Below, piece by piece: positions 53,991 through 62,203 of a stretch of DNA of 64,000 bases. Position numbers and translations under genes: made by a program. The DNA comes from Lactiplantibacillus plantarum (GTDB lineage: Bacteria; Bacillota; Bacilli; Lactobacillales; Lactobacillaceae), in the NCBI RefSeq assembly GCF_014131735.1, contig NZ_CP039121.1, positions 682,001-746,000 on the forward strand, in the 5' to 3' direction. The notes under the pieces are model-generated. The model worked only from the letters and a program-made list of their open reading frames with translations, ran no database searches and was not told where the DNA came from. Each line of letters begins with the position of its first letter. Within the stretch, counting starts at the first letter, position 1.

Positions 53991-54842
53991 ATGAAAACAA
54001 TTAAGTTAAACAATGGTGTTGAAGTACCGATATTAGGATTTGGGACATTCCAAATTACTGATCCTGAAGAAGCTGAAGATGCGGTGCGTGATGCGATTCA
54101 AGCCGGTTATCGGCATATTGATACGGCACAAAGTTATGAAAATGAAGGGGCCGTGGGTCGTGGTATTGCAACCTCGGGTGTTGACCGCAAGGAATTGTTT
54201 GTGACGACTAAGATTTGGGTTGAAAATACTAGTTATAAAGGTGTCATGAGCTCGTTTCAACGTTCACTTGATCGGTTAGGCTTAAAGTACGTGGATTTAT
54301 TACTGTTGCATCAACCATACAACGATACCTTTGGGGCTTGGCGTGCATTGGAAGAATTACAAAAACAGGGTAAAGTTCGTGCAATCGGTATTTCTAACTT
54401 TAGTGTTGAACAGGCGGTGAACTTGGCTGAATTTAATGACGTTACACCACAAATTAATCAAATCGAAATCAATCCGTTCCAACAACAGACGAATAATATT
54501 CAAGCTTTACGTGATGAAGGCATTTCCTTGGAAGCTTGGGCCCCATTCGCAGAAGGTAAGAATGATATTTTCAACAATCCGGTATTAACTAAGATTGGGG
54601 ACAAATATGGTAAATCCGTTGCGCAAGTTATTCTACGCTGGCTGATTGAACAAGATATTGTTGTCTTAGCTAAGTCGGTTAAACCAGAACGGATGCGTCA
54701 AAATTTGGACGTCTTTGATTTTGAATTAACCGATGACGACAAAGCACAAATTGCGACTCTTAATGATGGCGAAAGCCAGTTCTTCTCACATGCTGATCCT
54801 AAAATGATCAAGTGGATGGCAGGTCGCCGTTTGGAAGTGTAA
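53991..54842 (+). CDS. Aldo/keto reductase, AKR5-like, paralogue 4
   Basis: 283 residues; AAGGGG upstream; 12 bases after the TMEM175-like gene. Tetrad: Asp/Tyr in HIDTAQSYENE, Lys in VTTKIWV, His in LLHQPYNDT; NADPH site VLAKSVKPERM. Same family as 43554 and 48729 but more distant. It ends with a terminator 50 bases on. Confidence 0.88.
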   Translation: MKTIKLNNGVEVPILGFGTFQITDPEEAEDAVRDAIQAGYRHIDTAQSYENEGAVGRGIATSGVDRKELFVTTKIWVENTSYKGVMSSFQRSLDRLGLKYVDLLLLHQPYNDTFGAWRALEELQKQGKVRAIGISNFSVEQAVNLAEFNDVTPQINQIEINPFQQQTNNIQALRDEGISLEAWAPFAEGKNDIFNNPVLTKIGDKYGKSVAQVILRWLIEQDIVVLAKSVKPERMRQNLDVFDFELTDDDKAQIATLNDGESQFFSHADPKMIKWMAGRRLEV

Positions 54843-54892
54843 TGATTAATACATTGACCGATAATTGACTACAGTTTAGAAAACATTAAACC

Positions 54893-54931
54893 AAAACACC
54901 CGTCCCTTGTTTTTGAGTGACGGGTGTTTTC
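54893..54931 (+). terminator. Terminator after the last reductase
   Basis: AAAACACCCGTC pairs with GACGGGTGTTTT, 12 bp, 14-base loop; TT runs on. Could work in both directions. Confidence 0.9.
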
Positions 54932-54990
54932 ATTGATAAGTAAAACTTATCAATGTGGGCTGAATTTGAAATTGGTCTAAAAGACGTTTG

Positions 54991-55012
54991 CTTGTAAGAT
55001 ATGACTTGTAAG
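54991..55012. repeat. Direct repeat CTTGTAAG upstream of the SDR operon
   Basis: CTTGTAAG at 54991-54998 and again at 55005-55012, 6 bases between. It lies 38 bases before the SDR start and could be a regulator site. The LysR-type dyad of the island is not present here. Confidence 0.4.
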
Positions 55013-55049
55013 TTAAGGTGAATCAAAACAAGTAAAGAGGTCAATGAAT

Positions 55050-55901
55050 ATGAATAACGAAGTAATTGTGCTTTTCGGTGCCGGCTCAATTGGTAAAGCA
55101 ATTGTTCGACGTGTTGCTGCCGGTAGAAATTTATTGTTGGCAGACTATAATGAAGCAAAATTAGTTGAAATGAAACAACACTTGACGGAAGCTGGATTTA
55201 ACGTTGAGACCATCCAAGCGGATCTTTCATCACGGGAATCTATTAAGACAGTGGTTTCTAAGGCACAATCGCTTGGTAAGATTATGGGATTGGTCAACGC
55301 GGCTGGCGTTTCACCATCCCAAGCGAGCCCAGAACAAGTGCTCAAAGTGGACCTTTACGGGACTGCCGTATTGTTAGAAGAATTTGGTCAAGTCATGGCT
55401 CCCGGTAGTGCGGGAATCGTAATTTCGTCGCAATCGGGACACCGATTACCCGCCTTATCACAAGCAGATAATCAAGCCCTAGCCATGACACCGACTGAAG
55501 AATTATTGGATTTACCAATTTTACAACCGGATGTGATCAAGGATTCATTAGCGGCTTATCAATATGCGAAAAGAACCAATGTTTTACGGGTCGCTGCTGA
55601 ATCGGTTAAGTGGCAAGCTCGCAGTGCACGGATCAACACGATCAGTCCCGGTATTATCATGACACCATTAGCCGTTGACGAATTGAACGGGCCTCGTGGT
55701 GCGGGATACAAAAAGATGTTCGAGTCAATGGTTACGAAACGTCCAGGAACACCTGATGAAATTGCCAATTTGGCGGAACTCTTAATGGATCGCCGTGGTG
55801 CCTTTATCACAGGGAGTGATTTCTTGGTTGATGGCGGAATTACCGCACAATATTGGTATGGTAATGTTTCAGAAGTTCGTAACAATGGCGTCCAGAAATA
55901 G
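55050..55901 (+). CDS. Short-chain dehydrogenase/reductase
   Basis: 283 residues from ATG 55050 (AGAGG 9 bases upstream; an ATG at 55044 is too close). N-terminal VLFGAGSIGKAIVRRVAAG is a variant of the SDR cofactor motif. NAAGVSPS replaces NNAG, the catalytic pair is YQYAK, and FLVDGGITAQYWYG ends the fold. A 27-residue insertion around the substrate loop (LAMTPTEELLDLP) makes it longer than most SDRs. First gene of a four-gene run with ADH and NmrA-like genes. Confidence 0.85.
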   Translation: MNNEVIVLFGAGSIGKAIVRRVAAGRNLLLADYNEAKLVEMKQHLTEAGFNVETIQADLSSRESIKTVVSKAQSLGKIMGLVNAAGVSPSQASPEQVLKVDLYGTAVLLEEFGQVMAPGSAGIVISSQSGHRLPALSQADNQALAMTPTEELLDLPILQPDVIKDSLAAYQYAKRTNVLRVAAESVKWQARSARINTISPGIIMTPLAVDELNGPRGAGYKKMFESMVTKRPGTPDEIANLAELLMDRRGAFITGSDFLVDGGITAQYWYGNVSEVRNNGVQK

Positions 55902-55921
55902 AATTTTAAGGAGAGTTTATT

Positions 55922-56962
55922 ATGAAAGCAGCAACTTTTATTGAACCAGGAAAAGTCGAAGTTAAAGAATACGACAAACCAACTATTCAAAAGCCAACCG
56001 ATGCAATTATTCGGGTGCTCCGGGCCTGTGTATGTGGGTCGGATTTGTGGTGGTTCCGCGGGATTTCACAACGCCAAGCAGGTTCAACCGTTGGTCATGA
56101 AGCAATTGGAATTGTTGAATCTGTTGGTTCAGCCGTTAAAGATGTACAAGCAGGCGATTTCGTGATTGCACCGTTCACCCATGGTTGTGGGCACTGTGCC
56201 GCTTGTTTAGCCGGTTTTGATGGGGATTGCTTAAACCAAGAAGCCGGCGGTAACGGTGGCTATCAAGGTGAATACTTACGCTTTACCAATGCAAACTGGG
56301 CGTTAGTTAAGATTCCTGGACAACCCGAAGATTATTCTGACGACATGCTGAACAACTTTTTAGCCTTAGCTGACGTGATGGCAACGGGTTTCCACGCCGC
56401 AACTAGCGCAGAAGTCAAAAAAGATGATACCGTTGTTGTGATGGGTGATGGTGCCGTTGGTTTGAGCGGGGTGCTTTCCGCAAAATTGCTTGGCGCTAAG
56501 CGGATCATCGCAATGAGTCGCCATGAAGATCGGCAAAAGTTAGCAAAAGCATTTGGCGCCACGGACATTATCGCTGAACGTGGTGATGAAGCAGTTGCCA
56601 AAGTGATGGCTTTGACCGAAACTGGGGCTGACGCGGTACTTGAATGTGTAGGTACTGAACAATCCGTTGACACAGCAGTTAAAGTCGGCCGTCCTGGTGC
56701 GGTTGTTGGTCGCGTTGGGGTCCCACAAAAGGCTGAAATGAATACTAATAATCTTTTTTGGAAGAACATTGGCTTACGTGGTGGGATTGCTGCTGTAACG
56801 ACGGATGACAAGCAAGTTTTGTTAGATGCTGTTTTGACGGGGAAAATTCAGCCCGGCCAAGTCTTTACGAAACGGTTTATGTTAGATGATATTCAAGCTG
56901 CGTACGAAGCAATGGACCAACGGAATGCGATTAAGTCATTGGTCATTGTCAGTGATAAATAG
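55922..56962 (+). CDS. Zinc-dependent alcohol dehydrogenase (MDR family)
   Basis: 346 residues; AAGGAG upstream; 20 bases after the SDR. Catalytic zinc ligands: Cys in ACVCGSD and GHE; structural zinc cysteines in CGHCAACLAGFDGDC; Rossmann motif GDGAVGL. It is the glutathione-independent, threonine/sorbitol dehydrogenase-like MDR type acting on alcohols or aldehydes. The next gene starts 9 bases later, so they form an operon. Confidence 0.9.
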   Translation: MKAATFIEPGKVEVKEYDKPTIQKPTDAIIRVLRACVCGSDLWWFRGISQRQAGSTVGHEAIGIVESVGSAVKDVQAGDFVIAPFTHGCGHCAACLAGFDGDCLNQEAGGNGGYQGEYLRFTNANWALVKIPGQPEDYSDDMLNNFLALADVMATGFHAATSAEVKKDDTVVVMGDGAVGLSGVLSAKLLGAKRIIAMSRHEDRQKLAKAFGATDIIAERGDEAVAKVMALTETGADAVLECVGTEQSVDTAVKVGRPGAVVGRVGVPQKAEMNTNNLFWKNIGLRGGIAAVTTDDKQVLLDAVLTGKIQPGQVFTKRFMLDDIQAAYEAMDQRNAIKSLVIVSDK

Positions 56963-56971
56963 GAGGGAAAC

Positions 56972-57568
56972 ATGAAGAAAGTTTTAATTGTTGGTGCAAC
57001 GGGGACTATTGGCGGTGCAGTTCGACAAACGCTTTTGAATGAAACCGATAATCAGTTAACGTTGTTTGCTAGAAGTGCCAATCGATTAAAGACTAGTGAG
57101 CGTGAAAGTGTTATCGCTGGCGATGTTACTAAAGATAGTGACTTAGACAAGGCGATTGCAGGACAAGACGTTGTTTTTGTTGCCTTGAGTGGTTCTTTAG
57201 GTCGCTTTGCCCAAAAAATTGTTGCGGCAATGGACCGGAATAAGGTTTCACGATTGCTGTTTATTACTTCAATGGGTATTTATGATGAAATTCCCGCTTC
57301 GGTTGGTGCTAGTGGAAATTTAAGTAATAATCCAGTGCTACGCACTTATCGGGAAGCCGCCGATGTTGTTGAAGCTTCTGATTTGAACTACACCCTGATT
57401 CGTCCGGGCTGGTTTACTGGTGGTCCTGTTGATTATGAAATCACGAAAAAAGGCGAACCATTTGGTGGGCATGATGTCTCAATCAATTCAATTGCGGATT
57501 TTGTCAAGAATGCGATTGTCGATAATGATTATTATGCACATGATAGTGTTGGACTAAATGCAAAATAA
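56972..57568 (+). CDS. NmrA-like NAD(P)-binding protein, paralogue 3
   Basis: 198 residues; AGGAGGG upstream. Cofactor motif VGATGTIGGAV, ITSMGIYDEIP and LIRPGWFTGG. It is a more distant relative of the 41390 and 49686 proteins and closer to the YbjT/azoreductase-like group. Last gene of the operon, followed by a terminator. Confidence 0.85.
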   Translation: MKKVLIVGATGTIGGAVRQTLLNETDNQLTLFARSANRLKTSERESVIAGDVTKDSDLDKAIAGQDVVFVALSGSLGRFAQKIVAAMDRNKVSRLLFITSMGIYDEIPASVGASGNLSNNPVLRTYREAADVVEASDLNYTLIRPGWFTGGPVDYEITKKGEPFGGHDVSINSIADFVKNAIVDNDYYAHDSVGLNAK

Positions 57569-57573
57569 TATTC

Positions 57574-57608
57574 AAAAGGTCATTAGCTAGATAGCTAGTG
57601 ACTTTTTT
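57574..57608 (+). terminator. Terminator after the SDR-ADH-NmrA operon
   Basis: AAAGGTCA.TAGCTA and TAGCTA.TGACTTTTTT pair, with a 2-base loop; strong T run. Confidence 0.88.
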
Positions 57609-57748
57609 CGTTTATAAGCATGGCAGGGAATCGGTTCAGGTTCTGCTGCAAAACATTTCTCAAATTGTTGATTAAGGTTATACTAATTAAAATAATATGA
57701 CAAATTTGAACATTCAAAGATAATTTTGTAAAGGTTGAGGTGCCGGTA

Positions 57749-58627
57749 ATGTTTCAACAGATGCAGTATTTTATCGCAATCGTTAATAATCATAGTTTTA
57801 CTCAAGCGGCCGTGGACTGCCACATTTCGCAGTCAGCGATTTCTCAGCAAATGAAGGAGTTGGAAAGTCAACTTGGTGTGAAGTTATTGAATCGGAAAGG
57901 ACGCAGCTTTGAAGTTACTGAAGCGGGTCAGTACTTTTATATTCATAGTCAGGATATTTTGGCGGATGTGGACCAACTTATAAAGAAAACCATCAAAATT
58001 GAAAAGAATGATGAGGTCGAGTTGCGGGTTGGCTATTTAAGAAGTTTTGGGACTGCTGAGTTTTTACAAACTGTTTCGAAGTTTACTCAGGAGTTTCCTA
58101 AAGTGAAAATCAAAATTAGTAGTGGCACGCACGAAGAACTCTATGAATTATTACAGACAGGAAAAATTGATTTGAATTTTTCTGATCAACGGCGGGCCTT
58201 ATCCAATGAATATCAAAATGAATTTTTGACTGCTAGTGAGTTTATGGTTGCCGTTAACAATTCGTTGCCAGTTGAGACACAAAAAATCGATGTTGCCGAC
58301 TTAGTGGATATTCCTTGTATTTTGATTATTGATGGCAATCAGCAAGTCTCAGAAGAGGAGTATTATCGCAATGTTTTAGGTGTCAAAAGTGAGTTTGTGA
58401 TTGCTAAAAGCTATGACGAGGCACAAATGTTGATCGCGTCTAATCAGGGGTATTTGATCATCAATCAGCGGATGAGAACACAATTAGATAAAGATATTGT
58501 TAAAATGATTTCCTTGGTTAAAGGAAACCGAAAATTGGTTCAGAACTATTACGCTTATTGGCAAGCTAATAATTCAGGTTATTATATCGAAACTTTTGCT
58601 GAATTATTGAAACAAACCTTTGCATAA
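57749..58627 (+). CDS. LysR-family transcriptional regulator
   Basis: 292 residues from ATG 57749 (GAGG 8 bases upstream; GTG 57740 overlaps it). Helix-turn-helix HSFTQAAVDCHISQSAISQQMKELESQLGVKLLNR; effector domain with YLRSFGTAEFLQ and DLNFSDQRRALS. It stands in the same direction as the SDR-ADH-NmrA operon, so it may regulate that operon or a distant target. Related to but clearly different from the LysR at 47724. Confidence 0.87.
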   Translation: MFQQMQYFIAIVNNHSFTQAAVDCHISQSAISQQMKELESQLGVKLLNRKGRSFEVTEAGQYFYIHSQDILADVDQLIKKTIKIEKNDEVELRVGYLRSFGTAEFLQTVSKFTQEFPKVKIKISSGTHEELYELLQTGKIDLNFSDQRRALSNEYQNEFLTASEFMVAVNNSLPVETQKIDVADLVDIPCILIIDGNQQVSEEEYYRNVLGVKSEFVIAKSYDEAQMLIASNQGYLIINQRMRTQLDKDIVKMISLVKGNRKLVQNYYAYWQANNSGYYIETFAELLKQTFA

Positions 58628-58719
58628 TTTTTACTTATGAATGACCCTTGATTTCTGAATGGTTTTGGCATAGAAAAGTTGGTATCATGCTTGATGTAAG
58701 TAAAGAAAGCGTGGTAAGA

Positions 58720-59091
58720 ATGACGGATAAAGAAATGATTATTAAATTGTATCGTGATGAAAATATTGCTATGGTTCAGAAAAACCTCAGTCGGTTAAAT
58801 GAAATTTTGGCACCAACTATGAAGTTAACCCACATGACGGGGTATGTGCAGTCTAAATTGGAGTGGATTGACCAAATTCAAAATGAAGAAATGCAATATT
58901 TTGCTTCAAAAGAAGATACCATCAAAGCTATTCAGATTGAAGGTAACCGGGCAAGCTTAATTGGTCAGAACCAAGTTCAAGCAAGAATTTGGGGTGGTGG
59001 TACGCATACTTGGCGGTTGCAGATGCAGATGTTTTATGAGAAGAAGAATGGTGATTGGGTCATTAGTGCGCAGAAAGCCAGTACCTACTAA
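58720..59091 (+). CDS. SnoaL-like/NTF2-fold protein
   Basis: 123 residues from ATG 58720; the upstream frame is open to 58648, and the ribosome site (AAAGAAAG) is poor. MTDKEMIIKLYRDENIAMVQKNL, then THMTGYVQSKLEWIDQI, QARIWGGGTHTWRLQMQMFYEKKNGDWVISAQKA match the NTF2-like SnoaL/DUF4440 fold. The function may be an isomerase, a hydrolase or a stress-related protein. Start uncertain. Confidence 0.78.
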   Translation: MTDKEMIIKLYRDENIAMVQKNLSRLNEILAPTMKLTHMTGYVQSKLEWIDQIQNEEMQYFASKEDTIKAIQIEGNRASLIGQNQVQARIWGGGTHTWRLQMQMFYEKKNGDWVISAQKASTY

Positions 59092-59244
59092 AGCGACTAG
59101 TGATTAGTGGTCAGTAAAACGGTCGCATTAGGAAAATAGTATTTGTTGGCTTGGCTAGACTGTCAACTAAAGGCAACACGCCCGTGCTTTGTGACAATTT
59201 CTGAATAGAATATATTAAGCGAACTATAATACCTTTAATTTCTG

Positions 59245-59349
59245 ATGACTGTGGCATATAACAATGTTCGATATTATACATTTAATGCTACTAATGAAGA
59301 GAAATACACAATGATGGTGTTAAGCTTACCATCAAAAGACGTGTCGTGA
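59245..59349 (+). pseudogene. Remnant of an aldo/keto reductase C-terminus
   Basis: The 34-codon frame reads NNVRYYTFNATNEEKYTMM near its middle, aligning with KNIRYYTPSAENEEKYATM at the end of the 44429 reductase. About half of the residues agree over 30 positions. Nothing upstream continues the match, so the rest of that gene has been lost. There is no ribosome site. Confidence 0.8.
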
Positions 59350-59432
59350 CTTGATGAGTATTTGGCATGGCGATTTTTCGCTAATTCTCGGTTAGCCAAA
59401 ATGAACGAGCTGTTGCCGCACAATAATTAAAG

Positions 59433-59473
59433 TCAGGATAAGGATGCACATCTGATTCTTATCCTGATTTTTT
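59433..59473 (+). terminator. Terminator after the remnant
   Basis: TCAGGATAAG and CTTATCCTGA, 10 bp perfect, 15-base loop, six T. Confidence 0.88.
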
Positions 59474-59563
59474 GTTTGCCAGCTGTATGTTTTAAAATGA
59501 GAGTTGTTTCATGCTTGATGACAATTCTACTCAAATTCATATTAAACAAGTCCTAGAGTCCGT

Positions 59564-59591
59564 TTGTCCGGCCAAGTTTTTATGCTAAAAT
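59564..59591 (+). promoter_or_regulatory. Promoter of the histidine-phosphatase-like gene
   Basis: -35 TTGTCC (59564-59569), 16-base spacer, -10 TAAAAT (59586-59591). Confidence 0.6.
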
Positions 59592-59628
59592 AGTTGAATA
59601 ATCTAAAAAAACTAACGGAGAATTAACC

Positions 59629-60267
59629 ATGAAATCAATCACCTTACACTTAGTCGTTGCTGGAGCAACGTACTTTAATCAACTTGACCGGTTCCAGGGT
59701 TGGAGCGGCACGCCGTTGACGGCGACTGGCGAACAGGCGACGGCCAAGGTTGCGCAGCAGTTGGCGTCGACAACGTTTGATACCGCCTTCGCTAGTGATA
59801 CGAGTCGGGCGATTCAGACTGCGCGCATTATCTTAGACTCACGAGCACAACCCGTTAAGTTGCGAACGGTAGTCGCGTTACGTGCGCCATTCTATGGCGG
59901 CTTTGAAGGCACTGAACGCGCGGCGGTTTGGTCAGGATTTGCGACTAAGCTAGGTTATCAGAGTGTGGCCGCTTTTGCCGCAGATCAGACCCCCAGTGAG
60001 CTACAGACATTGTTGCACGATCACGATGCGGATGGATTGGCGGAAAGTGGGCAGGAGTTCTGGGATCGCTATCAAAAGGGGTTACAACAGGTTATGGCGG
60101 CAACGCCTGATCATGGTCAGGTCTTGTTGATTGTGGACGGCGCAACGTTGCGAATGATGCATTACGTCGCAACTGGTCGTGCGGCAACGAGACAAGAATT
60201 GGCACCAAGTGTGGTGACAACGATGGTTTACACTGGGGATAAGTTGACTGTACCGGTCACGGAATAA
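59629..60267 (+). CDS. Phosphoglycerate-mutase-like protein lacking the catalytic histidines
   Basis: 212 residues; CGGAGAA upstream. The fold is that of the histidine phosphatase superfamily: FQGWSGTPLTATGEQ, SDTSRAIQTARI and FYGGFEGTER. The RHG motif that carries the phosphorylated His reads VAG (LVVAGATYFN), and the second catalytic His, normally in SHG, is missing in LIVDGATLRMM. The Arg in SDTSRA and Glu in the GGFEG segment remain. So the protein probably is not a phosphatase but a pseudoenzyme, perhaps binding or regulatory. Confidence 0.85.
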   Translation: MKSITLHLVVAGATYFNQLDRFQGWSGTPLTATGEQATAKVAQQLASTTFDTAFASDTSRAIQTARIILDSRAQPVKLRTVVALRAPFYGGFEGTERAAVWSGFATKLGYQSVAAFAADQTPSELQTLLHDHDADGLAESGQEFWDRYQKGLQQVMAATPDHGQVLLIVDGATLRMMHYVATGRAATRQELAPSVVTTMVYTGDKLTVPVTE

Positions 60268-60361
60268 GTTATCCACTGTGGACAACTAGTGGCTTGCGGT
60301 TTATACAAAAGTGCGCTACTGTGAAAATTGAGTTTAAAAATTTTAACGAGGAGCTTTTAAA

Positions 60362-60667
60362 ATGCAAGTTAATGTTATTACGAGTACGGTGGCCGGCCAA
60401 GAGACGGTCGCAACTGCGGATGTGCAAGCTTTCATGGCCGCCATGGAAAAACAATTGGGTGCAGATTTCAACTTCACGTTAGATACAGATTATGGTCAGA
60501 GTTTGACGGACCACAGCGCGGACGTTTACCTAGTTTATTTTGGCTCCCAAGCGAACTTATCCCCAGAACAACGGTCCCAAATGATCATCTTCTATTCTGA
60601 TGAAGATGTGGCTAACTTAACAATCGGACGTTTTGTGGATATGCTACAACAGTTAAACAAGCAGTAG
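60362..60667 (+). CDS. Conserved-looking small protein of unknown function
   Basis: 101 residues; CGAGGAG upstream. Mixed alpha/beta: VNVITSTVAGQET, a helix VQAFMAAMEKQL, then DVYLVYFGSQANLS and a closing helix DMLQQLNKQ. It could belong to an EIIB-like or small cytosolic fold, but it has no phosphorylated Cys and I cannot name it. Grouped with two short genes downstream. Confidence 0.7.
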   Translation: MQVNVITSTVAGQETVATADVQAFMAAMEKQLGADFNFTLDTDYGQSLTDHSADVYLVYFGSQANLSPEQRSQMIIFYSDEDVANLTIGRFVDMLQQLNKQ

Positions 60668-60701
60668 GCACTGCGTTAATCACAAGTTAGGAAGTGGCAT
60701 T

Positions 60702-60953
60702 ATGCAATTACTAATTTTAGGTGTTATTGCAATTGTTATCTTTATCTTAGAAGAGTACCTGTTTACGGCCAGTCGCTACTTTTGGGTCGGCGGTATCGTT
60801 CCGGTTTTATGGACGGCTTTTTTGGCGTACCTTGTCGTGGTCAATGCCATGAACTTAACGGTGCGCGAGTATGCTTTAGCAATTATTGCGGTCATCATTC
60901 CTTATGTTTGTTGGGGTAACGGCTATCAACGGCATCAGAGGCGACAGTCATGA
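60702..60953 (+). CDS. Small membrane protein of unknown function
   Basis: 83 residues; AGGAAGTGG upstream. Three hydrophobic segments (about 2-18, 24-45, 52-70). The stop overlaps the next gene's start (ATGA), so the two are translationally coupled. Unknown family. Confidence 0.7.
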   Translation: MQLLILGVIAIVIFILEEYLFTASRYFWVGGIVPVLWTAFLAYLVVVNAMNLTVREYALAIIAVIIPYVCWGNGYQRHQRRQS

Positions 60954-61447
60954 AAATCCAACCGATAGCGGCAGCTCAAATTCCACGGGATTTACTGTTA
61001 TTAGCTGATCCATCTTGGGCACAGGTCACAGCGTACTTATCGACAGGCCAATGTTATGGTTATCAACAAGATGGACAAGTGGTGGGTGTTGTCGTGTTGA
61101 CAACGTTCAAAACAGGGGTGTGGGAAGTTAAAAATATTGCGGTGGCGCCCGCCTATCAACATCGCGGCATTGCTAAGGCCTTACTAGCAACGGCAATTGC
61201 AGTCTGCCAAGCAGCGCCAACCTGTGATGAACTGCAAATTGGCACTGGTAATTCATCGTTGCGGCAACTAGCGATTTATCAACACGCTGGTTTTGAGATG
61301 ATTGAAGTGTGGGTCAACTTTTTTGTGGATAACTATCCAGACCCGATCTATGAAGCTGGCTTGCAGTGTAAAAGTATGGTGCGATTGAGTATGTCAACAA
61401 CCGGGGAGGTGGCACAACGTGTGGAAAACGAGTCATTTAATAATTAG
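60950..61447 (+). CDS. GNAT acetyltransferase
   Basis: 165 residues; AGAGG lies 8 bases upstream of the ATG. Acetyl-CoA site VKNIAVAPAYQHRGIAKALL, then IGTGNSSLRQLAIYQHAGF. This is a general small-molecule GNAT. Coupled to the small membrane protein upstream and overlapping the next gene by 29 bases. Confidence 0.86.
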   Translation: MKIQPIAAAQIPRDLLLLADPSWAQVTAYLSTGQCYGYQQDGQVVGVVVLTTFKTGVWEVKNIAVAPAYQHRGIAKALLATAIAVCQAAPTCDELQIGTGNSSLRQLAIYQHAGFEMIEVWVNFFVDNYPDPIYEAGLQCKSMVRLSMSTTGEVAQRVENESFNN

Positions 61448-61886
61448 TTGGTTTTACGGTGCAATCGCCGTCTTCATTATCATGTTTTTTACGGCCCGTC
61501 AGGAAGTCAATCGGATCGTGTTAGAATTTAATCCGTTCGTCATTTACAGTATTATTTGTGCGCTCGTGCTGTTTCCAATTGTGAAGTATCGTTGGCCGCG
61601 GGTGTTTCAAGTCTGGCGTAAACAACCCAAGGAAACACTGTCAACGCGACCAGACGATGAGCAAATCATTCAGGACTCTGGCCGACCATGGTCAGTAGCA
61701 GCCAAGCGGACAAAGCCCAAACCTGTTCCAACCGCATTAACGCCGCAAGTCGAGGCTAAGAGTGACTTCATGGATGGCTTTATCAACTTCTTTAAGAATA
61801 TTTTGATGGCAGTGATTTTGGTTCCTTTAAGCCCAATTATTTGTGGGTATTTTGGGGTCCAGGATTGGCGTCAGCGCCAAAAATAG
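61419..61886 (+). CDS. Membrane protein of unknown function
   Basis: 155 residues; GTG start with GGGAGG 10 bases upstream, overlapping the end of the GNAT gene. Membrane helices near 5-25, 36-55 and 125-145, with a Lys/Pro-rich cytoplasmic section between (KRTKPKPVPTAL). Unknown family; the overlap suggests co-translation with the GNAT. Confidence 0.7.
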   Translation: MWKTSHLIISWFYGAIAVFIIMFFTARQEVNRIVLEFNPFVIYSIICALVLFPIVKYRWPRVFQVWRKQPKETLSTRPDDEQIIQDSGRPWSVAAKRTKPKPVPTALTPQVEAKSDFMDGFINFFKNILMAVILVPLSPIICGYFGVQDWRQRQK

Positions 61887-61945
61887 TCGGAGCTGATAAT
61901 CTGTTCAGAAAACTGATCAAATCAATTGAAGACTTATGCAGATAC

Positions 61946-61981
61946 TGTGGATAACGGCATTAAGTTATTAACTGTGGATAA
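61946..61981 (+). repeat. Two perfect DnaA-box-type sequences
   Basis: TGTGGATAA at 61946-61954 and again at 61973-61981, same orientation, 27 bases apart. They match the DnaA box TTATCCACA on the other strand. Too few and without an AT-rich unwinding element to be an origin. Confidence 0.5.
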
Positions 61982-61992
61982 AAGTCTGGTTA

Positions 61993-62045
61993 ACAAATAA
62001 ACGAATCAACAAGTTGTTCATAACTTTGTTGATTCGTTTATTTGT
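61993..62045. terminator. Long perfect hairpin, bidirectional terminator shape
   Basis: 61993-62012 pairs perfectly with 62026-62045, 20 bp, 13-base loop. AT-rich flanks allow termination of the membrane-protein operon and possibly of the opposite strand. Confidence 0.7.
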
Positions 62046-62131
62046 TAGTTTTGAAAATGATTGATGTATTGTTGCCGGTTCTGTCTAATGACGCCAATGA
62101 CTTTGCATCGGCCATAAATGAGGACAATGCA
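62045..62131 (-). pseudogene. Remnant of a second signal peptidase I C-terminus
   Basis: On the minus strand a frame reads CKVIGVIRQNRQQYINHFQ and then a stop. This aligns with SKMIGVV-KAWPW-QNRKQYINNYQ at the end of the intact signal peptidase at 62204, with KAWPW deleted. The part upstream does not continue the fold and meets a stop at 62139. It is a small left-over of a duplicated gene. Confidence 0.7.
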
Positions 62132-62155
62132 AATACAGACGAGTCATCTGTATAA

Positions 62156-62186
62156 CAAAAAAGCAAGTCGCAGTTAACGACTTGCT
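62156..62186 (-). terminator. Terminator of the signal peptidase gene
   Basis: Minus strand: AGCAAGTCG, loop TTAACTG, CGACTTGCT, then TTTTT. Confidence 0.9.
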
Positions 62187-62203
62187 GATAAGGTGTTCAA
62201 ATC

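Larger units (their letters stand above)
59092..59628. other. 537-base region with reductase debris
   Basis: Contains the aldo/keto reductase remnant at 59245-59349, a possible second fragment (59353-59430, ending in LPHNN) without a start, a terminator at 59433-59473 and the promoter of the next gene. Confidence 0.6.
61887..62203. other. 317-base intergenic region
   Basis: Contains two DnaA-box-like sequences (61946-61981), a 20-bp stem hairpin (61993-62045), a signal peptidase remnant (62045-62131) and the terminator of the signal peptidase gene (62156-62186). Confidence 0.75.

Noticed and set aside
59353..59430. Second gene fragment reading DEYLAWRFFANSRLAKMNELL
   Set aside because: Too short and without a recognisable family, so not listed as a separate pseudogene.
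61946..61981. Replication origin suggested by two DnaA-type boxes
   Set aside because: Only two boxes, no unwinding element and no dnaA, dnaN or rpmH genes; a third box lies inside the gene ending at 39166.
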